Origin: Dipteris shenzhenensis | Lineage: Eukaryota > Polypodiophyta > Polypodiopsida > Gleicheniales | Assembly: GCA_047967505.1 (NCBI GenBank) | Contig: CM106539.1 | Length of the DNA stretch: 64,000 nt | Direction: 5' to 3' (one strand) | In this document: positions 24,785-34,099 of the stretch, one piece after another | How positions within the stretch are numbered: position 1 is the stretch's first letter | Layout: the number at the start of each line of letters is the position of its first letter | Translations under genes and position numbers: made by a program | The notes under the pieces: model-generated | Told to the model about the DNA's origin: nothing | Database searches by the model: none | The model's input: the letters and a program-made list of their open reading frames with translations, nothing else

Positions 24785-25156
24785 CCACTTTCAAAACTTC
24801 TCTATTATAGTAAATGCTACATTGATGACACTTTTGGCATTTGGAATGGGTTGATTTCTTAGCTTCATCATCAGCTCCCACTTGTACTTTTGAAATAGAA
24901 GCAACATCTCCAAGACTCTGTTACACTGCTCAAAGAGATTTCTGACTCAACTTTACCAGAAGATTGCATTTTGTTCACTTTCGATGTGGAATCCCTATAT
25001 CCCAGTATTCCCACTGATGAGGGACTCTCTACCTTGCAAGAAATGATTCAGAATGAATTATCAATCACCCAAGTTCACCTTATCATGTCATTGGCCACTC
25101 TCACTCTTAAGTTTCGTTACTTAGAGTTTAATGGCACTTTTTGGCATCAAATTAAC
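24785..25156 (+). pseudogene. Penelope-like element reverse transcriptase fragment, rearranged
   Basis: The frame ending at 25156 encodes an RT fragment: QDSVTLLKEI, LPEDCILFTFDVESLYPSIP (motif A with the metal-binding Asp; 24950-25010), TDEGLSTLQEM and FNGTFWHQIN. The TFDVxSLYxxIPxxEG form is characteristic of Penelope-like elements. Upstream in the same frame is CYIDDTFGIWNG (24818-24853), which looks like motif C (YIDD) but lies before motif A, the reverse of the normal order, followed by a TAG and another stop. The fragment breaks off at 25156, where the expected GTAMG motif is replaced by the start of another repeat. No GIY-YIG endonuclease is seen. It is inactive. Confidence 0.75.
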
Positions 25157-25349
25157 ATTAGGGGAGAATTGGGGTCTCAAAAGGGCCTCATAAGGAATGG
25201 ATTAGGGAATGCTTAGTGGGCTAATGCAAGGGGCTTGGAGGGTCCCAAAGAGGCCTAACCAACCCAACCTAGGTGGGTTAAGCCCACATTTGAGCCCACC
25301 TCTCCCCCCATTAATGAGGGGAGGGGGCCACTTTTTGAAATTTGAATTT

Positions 25350-25366
25350 CAAATTTCGAATCTCCC

Positions 25367-25416
<50 letters not shown>

Positions 25417-25815
25417 CCTCCCTCTCTCTCCTCCCTCCCTCCCTCCCTCCCTCCTCCTCCTCCCTCTCCCTCTCTGTCTCCCTCCCTCCCCCTCCCTCCT
25501 CCTCTCCCCTCCTCCGTCTTGCTCCTCCACCTCCCTCCTCCCTCTCCCCTCCTCCTCCTTCTGGCTCCTCCTCCCTCCTTCCTCTCCCCTCCTTCTTTAG
25601 CCGCCCAGAATCCCTCTCCTCTGCTCCTCCCTCCTACAGAATCTCTCCCCTCCTCCTCCCTCCTGTAGCATCGCTTCCCTCCTCCTCCCTTTTACAGCAG
25701 CTCCTTCCCTCCCTTCTACACTTATCGCCCTACTCTTCTCCTCCTCTTCCTCTTGCCCTCATCTGCTTCTCCTCCTCCCTCTTCCTTGCTACTCTCTCCC
25801 TCTCATTGCTCCATC
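25350..25815. repeat. Polypyrimidine tract of (CT), (CCT) and (CCTCC) units
   Basis: Almost every base on the plus strand is C or T for about 450 bp. The 210-codon open frame through it (25209-25841) is proline/serine/leucine low complexity and is not accepted as a gene. The tract precedes the unknown multi-exon gene and may be its promoter or leader region, or part of the same repeat. Confidence 0.9.
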
Positions 25816-25816
25816 T

Positions 25817-28506
25817 TTGCCAGCCCTCCCCTACATTTTAGCCTGCATCACTGATACCTCTCTTCAAGTACTCATGGCACCATTCGAGGACATATCCAAC
25901 AAGTACCATGTGAACCTACAACTGGAGGCAGAATATGCAAGCACACATTCTTTGGGATATAGTGGAACTCTTCAAAGTGTGCTCCATAGTCTTCGATTGC
26001 AAGGGAAGAAGCATCTTGACCTTTGGGTGGATGGAAACTTGTATCCTTTAGACCTTGCCACCCAAAAGAGTTCTCCTTTTCATACAGTGCATGATGTTGT
26101 TCGGTTTGCTAGCAAGGGACATGCTGGATTGCTCGGTTATTGCAATCGATTGAACCATTCTCATACATTGGCTATGTAAGCAAGCGAGGTGCAAAGAGCC
26201 CAAGTAGAAGAACTTGCACATTTGGGAAATATTACTATTGTGGCAATGCATAATAGTATGTAGGATCTCCAATTGCAAAAACAAAGAACTCGGTGACAAA
26301 GCACATGCACTGGACTTGGAGCGTGGACTTGGAGCGACATGAATTGGAAGAATCAATCCAGAAGCTTGCTGAAAGCAAACAAGATTTGGAAAGGTCTATC
26401 TATGGCCAAGTTCAACGTGCTGTGGAGAAGGAACAAGAGAAGTCGATAGAACGAGTACAAAAGTTAAAGGGAACACCTTTGGGACTGAAGGAGAGGAAAA
26501 GACAATTGCAATCTATGGATGCATTGTTAACCAATCGTGGTGCCCGAAAGAGGAGAATACGGTCTGCAAGGTTAGTTCCCCAAATTTTCAATGAAATTTC
26601 TTACCCCAAAATATTTGTGGTGTTACATTCTTTCCACTAAGACTCATTTGTACTCTACTTTAGGAATTTCATGGAGGATGTGATGGGAACAATGGAAATG
26701 GATGATAGTGATCCTTCATATGTTCTAAGAAGTTTAATAAAGCCAAGTGATGTTATGGAAGTGTTGAAGGACCCTAAACAAAAAGGGCTACGTAAACAAG
26801 TTGCTAGAGAGGTAATGCAGGATTTCAAGGGCCTCGTCCAAGCAAAGGAGGTGCTTGGAGCTTGTGATGCTGCTGGTGTAAGTCGTGAAGCTTACAACTC
26901 TGTTTTTAAAATTTTCAAGTCTGCTATGGAGGAAAAGTATAAGATATCTACAATGCCATTGCCAACACCATGGTCTATAAGGCTTGCACGTCAAGAAACA
27001 AACCAATGTGCTAGAGAAAAGCTTGGAGGATACAATTGTATAAGTGGCACAAGAGAAAAGAAATCTGGCATCCAACGTTTGAGATGAATGCTTTCAATAA
27101 TGTTTACGTGGATGTAGAGAATTTGCAGAGAGCCATGGTCAAATTCTATGGGATGAGAGAAGAAGGTAAGAGAAATTCTCTCTTCACATTCAACTTTATT
27201 TCTTCTGATTTCTATATCCTTACTGAACTTCTCTTTCATTGTATAGATGGCAAGCTAGTATTTGTTATAAAAATGGATGAAGCTCAGTTGGTAAAAGAGC
27301 ACAAGCTAGAGAGGGTGAGCATTTGTATTATGAACGATGCCTTGCATTTTGCTCAAGGGGATGAGGAAGTTGAGCAGGGTTTCTCAATCCAATCTGAGAA
27401 GGACATATGGTGGCTTGCAGCCTTTGAGACCCCAAAGGAGTGCCACGAGACATTGAAGTGGGTTTTGGAGAGAACCAGCATCCTGTCGATTATTCGAAGA
27501 CGAGGCAAGGCAAACATTAATTGTGGATGGGCATGGAACGTTTCAAGTTGAATGGCATCTAGCTAGTGATTTGAAGACCCCAAAGTGCTTGTATGGTTGT
27601 GATACAGGTGCAGATGCAAAATGGACATGCTTGTATTGCACCCACTCTTAGAAGATGCAAAAGGGAAGCCTACAGTGGGAAAATGGCATCCTTTCTTGCA
27701 ACCAAAGTGCATCCCTTGATCGTTACAAAAAGGATCCTAAGTGGGACCCCGTTCTACCAATTCCATTGGAGCAGGTACACGTGTGTACTTTGCATGCTGA
27801 ACTGCATATACTTGATAAGTTACTCTATCTCCATCTAGTTTATGCTTGGAATTTGAGGCCATAGCAAGTATCTGCACAATGCATTGCAAAAGCTGAAGAA
27901 CTACTCAACTACTCTCACTAATGGGACTTCACAGAGGCAATGTGAAGCTTAAGCAGGACAAGAAACAATCAGGAAAGACACAAAATCTTCCTACTAAAGT
28001 GTCCATGGGTGGAGGAAAGGCAAGGAGGTTCTTGTCCAACCACAATGCTGATAAAGAAAAACATACATTGGCTCAAAGCACCCTAGGTTGGGAGTACTCG
28101 AAAGATTTGTGTGAGTGCACCACAAATCAAGATTCACATCCACGAATTGCTACTTTGAGAGCAAAAATGTGGACAAAGCTTGATGCATTTATAAAGTTGC
28201 TCAAACAGATGAGCTTTATTATGAGAGATTCAGGATAGCATTGGGAAAAGTCATATCATTGATGGTAGAAGCATGGGGGGAGTCACATATTACACATTAC
28301 ATGGTAATCCTCCTTAGGTTGAAATTTTGTGCTTTAAACTTCAGTCAGTTTATGTTTCTAATACAATGTTTTCTTTACAGGATATTCTTTACGCACATGC
28401 ACCATGGTTTGTGGAGTCCATTTGGAATACTCAAGGAATGGAGAAATCACACTATAGAGCAAAGGCAACATACTTCAAGAATACAAGGCATGGGGGTGGT
28501 ATCAGG
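25817..28506 (+). pseudogene. Intron-bearing gene of unknown family, disrupted
   Basis: I do not recognise this family. Parts in order: a first segment (25817-26179) with SPFHTVHDVVRFASKG and LGYCNRLNHSHTLAM; a long charged coiled coil (about 26180-26570; LEESIQKLAESKQDLERS); an intron 26571-26663; a helical segment (26664-27000; SDVMEVLKDPKQKGLRKQVA); FNNVYVDVENLQRAMVKFYG; an intron 27166-27246; a segment with DEAQLVKEHKLERV; then DGHGTFQVEWHLASDLKTPKC with a Cys cluster (CLYGC...CLYC, 27500-27640); VHVCTLHAELHILDKLLYL (27775-27835); an intron 28304-28380; and a last segment HAPWFVESIWNTQGMEKSHY. All three introns are 77-93 bp with GT and AG ends. Breaks include a stop at 26177, stops near 26260-26300, a frame change near 27000-27040 and others after 27550. 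The conserved Asp/His/Cys pattern would fit a nuclease or transposase, but that is a guess. Confidence 0.6.
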
Positions 28507-28970
28507 TGAAGCAATGCACTACACGAAATGTTCGATTGGTTTTATAAATGTCTAGAGGCCACGACTCTCAAGCGCGATAAGGTAGAGGTCTCAAGTCTCA
28601 CAAAAGCGGTTCAACATGTCAAGAAGACAAGGAGATGTGATGCTTGGAAGTCCTCAACACGGAGCCAAGGGGTTGCGCTTTAGTTGCAACGTAGAGTCAG
28701 ACAGGGGAGGCGTTGGGTCCTAAGAGAGCCCCAAATGTAAAATGTTTGATGAATAAAGTTAACACTATTTTGAGTCAATTATAGATTCCAAAATTCACAA
28801 ATTTGTTTGGAAATTGCAGAATTGCATGTGTGACATGGCAAGGCGGAGGGCTGAGTGGGTTGGGAGGGAGGGTGGTGAAGATTAAGTATTACCAAACTGG
28901 CGACAAAAGACTAGGGGGGGAGGAGGTGCACTCAAAAAACCCTAATTTAAAAGAGAAACCCTAAAGTGCT
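28507..28970. other. No gene; possible right end of the repeat carrying the unknown gene
   Basis: Near 28705-28730 'gggtcctaagagagccccaaat' partly matches the inverse of the boundary motif at 25157 (shared core gagxccccaa). This is a weak hint of inverted ends. Otherwise the stretch is AT-rich and without open frames. Confidence 0.25.
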
Positions 28971-30865
28971 TTAAAAAAGACTATATAAAGCGGAAAGCAT
29001 GCATTGCAACCTTTCTTGAATGGTACGGTTCATCTTTTCTGCAACTGGATTTTGCTCTGGAGTATGAGGGGATGTGAGCTCCCTCTTAATCCCACGTGTA
29101 TCACAAAAATGCTGAAAGTCATGAGAGAGATACTCTCCACCATTGTCAGTCCGTAGGCATTTAAGCGTTCTACCTGACTGATTCTCAACCAAGGCCAGCC
29201 ATTTCTGAAATACCTGGAACACATCACTCTTCCGAGCTATAGCATAAGCCCACACTTTCCTAGTTGCATCATCAATGAATGTCACATAGTATTCAGCCCC
29301 GCCTAATGACCGTGTAGGAATGGGACCACATACGTCTGAATGCACCAAATCAAGCATTTCAAACTCTTTCTTTCCCCTTCTTTTATGGGCTGATTTAGTC
29401 TGCTTCCCATAGAGACAATGCTCACAAAATTCAAAATCAGAGAAACTCAAATGCGGTACATAATCCAAATGGCATAAGAGTTTCATTCCATTCTGGCTCA
29501 TGTGCCCCAACCTGCAATGGCACAAAGAAGTGCTTGGCTGCTCGGTTATTGCAACAACATGATCAAATACCCCTGATACATGTAAGGGATACAAAGTCCC
29601 ACACTTGGCACCCCTGGCCAAAAGCATAGAGCCCTTCTGAATTTTCCAACTCTAAAAGCCAAAAGTGGTGTGAAACTAGCATCATCTAGCTGACCCACTG
29701 AAATAAGACTCTTGGTCAGCTTAGGCACATGTCTCACATGTTTCAAAACAAATGCAGACCCATTTGCAAAAGAAAACTTTATTTCACCTGCTCCCACTAT
29801 GTCACATGCATAGTCATTTCCAAGATGCACACAACCTGTCTTTCCACTATCATAAGTGGAGAACCATTCCCTATGGGGAGTAACATGGAATGAAGCACCA
29901 GAATCCAAAATCCAATCCTGGGAATATGCATCATCTGAAGTGGTAAGCAACTCTGTAGATAAACTAGACATGAAGAGAATGTCATTGTCACTATCATGTG
30001 TGATTGCATTGATCTCCTCGATCTTCACTTTTCCTTTGTCCTCCCTTGGACTCTCTTCCTTTTGATTTGCACCCCAATTTGCATTCTTTTTCTTATCCTT
30101 TTGCTCTCTTTTCAGCTTGTAGCAATCCTTTTTCATATGGCCCTTCTTGCCACAATGGTAACACTCAATGTTCTGTGCCCTGGATTTGCTACGAGACTTC
30201 CCTCTTTCTTGGGACTTCCCCCTGAACTGTGATCTGCCCCTTTGCACATTTAAGGCTGCATCCTGCTTGTTGCCATCCATAGACTTCCATCTAATCTCCT
30301 CGGCCAACAAGCTACCCACAACATCATCAAATTTTAGTACTCCACCAGGTGCAGAGTTACTGACAGCTGTACGGAAGGTATCCCATGAGGGTGGCAATGA
30401 ACATAAGAGAAATATTGCCTTAGTCTCTGCATCAAAATTCATCTTCTGAGCCTGAAGCTGGCTGAAAATAATATTGAATTCATTCAAGTGAGAAGCAATG
30501 GAGACCCCTTCCTTCATTTGCAGCTCAAACAACCTCTTCATGAGGTAAACTTGATTAGAGGCAGTTTCCTTTTCATAAGTGGCACATAGTTTCTTCCACA
30601 AATCTTCCGTAGTCTACTCATTTACTACTGTGAAATAAACTGACTCTGCAAGATGAAGTCTAATAGTAGACTTTGCTAATGCATCTAACTCATTCCAATC
30701 ATCCTCAAATATATTTGCAGGCTTAGCTTCAATCCCTGCCAAGGGTTTAATCTGCTTCTTTTGAATAAGCACATCCCTTATTTGTTCTTTCCACAAAGAA
30801 AAGTTTGTCCCATCAAACTTTTTAATGCTGAAAAACTCCTTTTCAGACATGGAAGAGGATGCCAT
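28971..30865 (-). pseudogene. Ty1/copia retrotransposon gag-protease-integrase, truncated in integrase
   Basis: The Gag starts at the ATG read from 30865 (MASSSMSEKEFF, then KKFDGTNFSLWKEQIRDVL). A TAG at 30614-30616 interrupts Gag. The frame continues with YLMKRLFELQMKEG, the CCHC knuckle CYHCGKKGHMKKDC (about 30110-30160) and the aspartic protease site DWILDSGASFHVTP (about 29885-29925). A frameshift at about 29640 separates the pre-integrase zinc domain (HCRLGHMSQNGMKLL, CEHCLYGK) and the integrase core: Asp in HSDVCGP, Asp in RTDNGGEY and Glu in AEKMNRTIQE territory. The element ends abruptly at about 28971; RT, RNase H and the 3' LTR are missing. The protein would be non-functional. Confidence 0.93.
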
Positions 30866-32288
30866 GATGCAAATGAAACAAAATCCCAAATGCTAGTGCT
30901 TGCAAGAGAGAATCACACCAAATTACAGGTGCACCCAAATGTGTATGCCACAATAGAGTGAAATATCACCAAAACTCAAAGCTCAAAGCATCAAAAGATG
31001 CATCTGACTCATGTGCATATACTATGCATCCATATGAGCAAATCTGGCCCAAAAGAAAATGCCAATAAGTGCTAAATGACTCAAGCATAAACACCGTCCA
31101 CTAGCATATGCATCAATAATATCTCATCCAAGAGAGCATAGCACTATCAGTGCATCACCTGCAATGTGTCAAAGCTGTCCCTCAGTATAAAATAGCATCC
31201 ATGTGCAAAGCGTCCATAAAAATAGCATCCCACAAGTCAATTTGGGCCTATCCGCGCATCCAATAAGGATCGCAATGCATCCAAATGGCCTAGAAATCAT
31301 CCACTACAACCTAATGCATACCACGAATGAGCACACACTGCTCAAACTGCAACCAAAGTGATCTGCATAAGGTATGCTCAAGAAATCATAGTCCCACAGT
31401 AATGACCGCTACTGAAAATAGAACCTGAGATGCCTCAAAACATGGGCGCCATTGCATAATCGGAATCAGCAAGAAAATCTGCAAATATCTCTCTTCTGCC
31501 AGAACTCAAAAATCCCAACCGATGAGTGAGAAATGGGAGTCAACACTTATCCACTGCCATGTGGCATAAATCTAAGGTTTCAAAACCTTAGAATGAAAAA
31601 TGCATAACAGAGAGACGAAATCGAATACACAGAGATCTATAACTCTGAAAATCCTCCACCGAATTGCACAAGAACTGACAGGTAGGGGTTTTTGGGCATC
31701 CGGAACGCAATGGGATAGACGGTTTTGGAAACCGTGGTCTCAATCACTGGGTCCAACACATGGACTGAAAAACGTTTTTGGAAACAGAGCTGTTTGTAAA
31801 CTCCACCGGAGTGCAAATGATGAGCAACATAGAAGTTTTAGGACCTCCTGAGTCCACCGGAACTTACAGATCTGTAAATGGTTGCTCCAAACTTGAGTTC
31901 CAACACCCGGGCAAAAAACGCAGAAACTGACACAGTGAGTCAGAAATCCAATGAAATGATCCCATATTCAAGAATGAAGGTGTTTCCAAGCTCCTAAAGT
32001 GAAGTGGACACCAAAAGCAAGCAATAGTTGCCTCTACAAGTCAATATGGAGTCTCTGTCATTGAACGGAACAGGGAAAAGCTCAAAAAACGACTTTTTCT
32101 TTGAAAACACTTAACAGGCTCTCAAAACCACTTCGCAAAGCCAAAGTGACTTTTCCAAAGGTTCTTCCAAGGTCTCTGCACACTCGGATGCAAGTAAAGT
32201 CGCCCACAAAGCTTCCCACAGATCTTCTCCTTCCTCCCACAGAGCTGCTGAGCTTCAAGCATTCATGCATGCTCAGCTAGATCACCCG
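30866..32288 (-). mobile_element. Unusually long untranslated leader of the copia element
   Basis: About 1.4 kb lies between the primer binding site and the Gag start codon, with no long open frame. Copia leaders are usually far shorter, so this may include an insertion or a rearrangement. AT/A-rich stretches (30900-31200) repeat 'gcatc' and 'catccat' phrases. Confidence 0.5.
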
Positions 32289-32301
32289 GGCTCTGATACC
32301 A
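32289..32301 (-). promoter_or_regulatory. Copia primer binding site (initiator methionine tRNA)
   Basis: The minus strand reads tggtatcagagcc, the exact plant copia consensus, two bases inside the LTR end at 32304. First-strand cDNA synthesis would start here. Confidence 0.9.
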
Positions 32302-32303
32302 GT

Positions 32304-32474
32304 TGAAAGTGCTCTCAACGGAAGCAAGAACGGAAGAAGGAGAGAGAGAGACAAAGAGCCACACAAGTTTTGGTGGGTGCAGAACCACCCTAATCTTCTT
32401 TTTCATTCATTTATATATGTGTTTGAGTATTGTACATAACTGGGGTAAAGGCACAGTGACCTTTAACCCCCACA
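32304..32474 (-). mobile_element. 5' LTR of the copia element, about 171 bp
   Basis: On the minus strand it runs tgtggggg...ctttca, with tg and ca ends. A TATA box (atatataa, about 32411-32419) is placed to drive transcription leftward into gag. The outer end abuts a histone H3 remnant. No second LTR is seen, so the target-site duplication cannot be checked. The outer boundary is less certain than the inner one. Confidence 0.65.
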
Positions 32475-32476
32475 CT

Positions 32477-32629
32477 ATGGGAGCAATTCAGGAGGCAACG
32501 GAGTAGATGGCAGTAGGTCTTTTTGAAGACACGAACTTATGTGCTATCCATGCCAAAAGAGTAACAGTGATGGACAAGGACCTTGCACTCGCCAAGCGCA
32601 TCCGCTCCAATCCCTCCCTTAGGCTCTAG
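32477..32629 (+). pseudogene. Histone H3 C-terminal remnant
   Basis: The frame reads AIQEATE, a stop (TAG, 32504-32506), then [17 protein letters not shown], the alpha-2/loop-2 core of histone H3. It ends with [20 protein letters not shown] and a TAG at 32627-32629. The core is essentially canonical H3, the protein that wraps DNA in the nucleosome; the tail after RVT differs from the usual PKDIQLARRIRGERA ending in sequence and length. The N-terminal two thirds is absent: a copia LTR begins right at its left edge, and no H3 N-terminus was found in the window. An AATAAA lies 67 bp after the stop. It may be a decayed variant, possibly CENH3-like, but canonical H3 decay is as likely. Confidence 0.85.
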
Positions 32630-32695
32630 ATGTTGTTTAGGTTCATTTGGTGTAACCTGAATCATTTTGTAAATCTCTGCCCTTTGAGGCCAATG

Positions 32696-32701
32696 AATAA
32701 A
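32696..32701 (+). terminator. Polyadenylation signal of the H3 remnant
   Basis: AATAAA lies 67 bp after the H3 stop codon, a normal plant 3' UTR position. It suggests the remnant came from a gene copy with its own 3' end rather than from a coding-only fragment. Confidence 0.5.
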
Positions 32702-32833
32702 AGATATTTTTATGTTCTATTACTGTTCCCATGTTATTATACATGTTACGTGATGCTTTCTATCAGTTTATGCAAGTTCACTATGAATTTGAGTGGTCAA
32801 ATGATGTTTTTTCACCATGGTGCAGAAGGCAAA

Positions 32834-32968
32834 TGTGTTCGGCATCGCGTGGGGAGCCCAAAAATGGTAAAACCTACCATGGCGCATATGGGGCCTTGGT
32901 CAAACAGGCCCCATACGTGCCATAGCGGGTTTTACCATTTTTGGGCTCCTCGCACGATGCTGAACACA
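32834..32968. repeat. Near-perfect inverted repeat, arms about 62 nt, loop about 9 nt
   Basis: The left arm (32834-32896: tgtgttcggcatcgcg, ggagcccaaaaatggtaaaac, ccatggcgcatatggggcct) pairs with the right arm (32906-32968) with only a handful of mismatches. Transcribed, it would make a long stable hairpin. It could be a foldback or MITE-like element, or a hairpin RNA precursor. No terminal repeats or target duplication are obvious. Confidence 0.9.
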
Positions 32969-33089
32969 ACAAGGCGTTGTCGAGATGAGAATAGGTCGAC
33001 CTCAAATGCCTCCTGCAACAGTCCAACATTACATTAGAATTCCATTAAAGCAAAAGTATACCAAGAGAGAAGAAATTCAAAGCTCATAG

Positions 33090-34010
33090 TTTCTTACCAC
33101 TATGGAGTCATCATGCTCAATCCCTTCCTCTTTGTCAATGAGGGATCCAGAGGCCTCTTGCTATCTGGAGTGAGATGTGGAGGCTTCTTCTGGAACATCA
33201 GGTAGGTTGGAGTAGATTGATGTCTCTGCATCTTTGATTTGGGCCAGTGTTAAAGCAAGAACCTCTTCTATTGCATCATCTGCTCCCAAAAACCCAGGTT
33301 CTTGCATAGTCATGTCCACCTCGTATCCACACAGGATACCAAGAGCTTCATTCTCCCGAAGACCAAACATAACCTCTATGTCATGGAGAAAGAGGTATTG
33401 TTCTCCATCAACAAGAAGGGGAGCAAGAAACTATATCATTGTTGCGGGGTCAACAGAGGTGGTGCCCGAGGTGGATGGAATTTGAGTAGAATGGGGTTCA
33501 GGAGGTTGCTGGAGCACTTCCAGGGCCAATGTAGCTTCCCGCTCCTCAGCTTCTTCATCTATGGGCTCTTCATTGTAGATGTTGGGCTCATCTACAGAAA
33601 TAAGAAGATCGGAAAGGGCAGGGGCAGGGTCAGGGCTTGAGGTCGAGGCCTCCTCTTCCATTTGTCCCTCCTGGAGAAGGAAAATAAAGGTCATTTCCCA
33701 GGATAGGAACCTATTTCTTGTGTTTCCGATGACTCCACATGCTAGGAGGTCATCTGTGTCCACCTCCCTAAACCCTAGGGGTGTGAGCTAGGCTCGAAAG
33801 CGATCTAAACGCTTCACGAACCTGGGTTCTTGATTGAACAAGTACTTCAAATAATCAATTGGGACCCATCTTTTTGTAGACTCATCAAGTTGATATGCAA
33901 AACTCGCAATGTAGTCTTGCATGTACTTGATGAGGTCTTCAAAATCATCTCGGGCTCCCAAGTAGGTGCCTAGGACATCTATGCTCTAATCAAAGACTGG
34001 AAATATCTCC
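33090..34010 (-). pseudogene. Acidic coding-like sequence of unknown family
   Basis: Read on the minus strand, one frame stays nearly open from about 34010 to 33090 with three or four stops. It contains ARDDFEDLIKYMQDYIASF, LDESTKRWVPIDYLKYLFNQ, EEASTSSPDPAPALSDLL, EEPIDEEAEEREATLALEVL, FLHDIEVMFGLRENEALGIL and GYEVDMTMQEPGFLGADDA. It is strongly acidic and serine/proline-rich in the middle. I do not recognise it. The consistent codon-like composition over 900 bp argues for a once-real protein. It lies next to the gypsy element's start on the opposite strand and might be an extra retroelement ORF. Confidence 0.45.
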
Positions 34011-34099
34011 TCCTACCCTTGTCTTTTAGGTTCATGCAAGAGGCAGACTGCACAGTTCTTCAGAGGACATTCTTTTGGAGGCTCCTTTTTAGAATGTAA

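Noticed and set aside
25209-25841. 210-codon plus-strand frame
   Set aside because: Proline/serine/leucine low complexity from a polypyrimidine tract; no start context and no domain.
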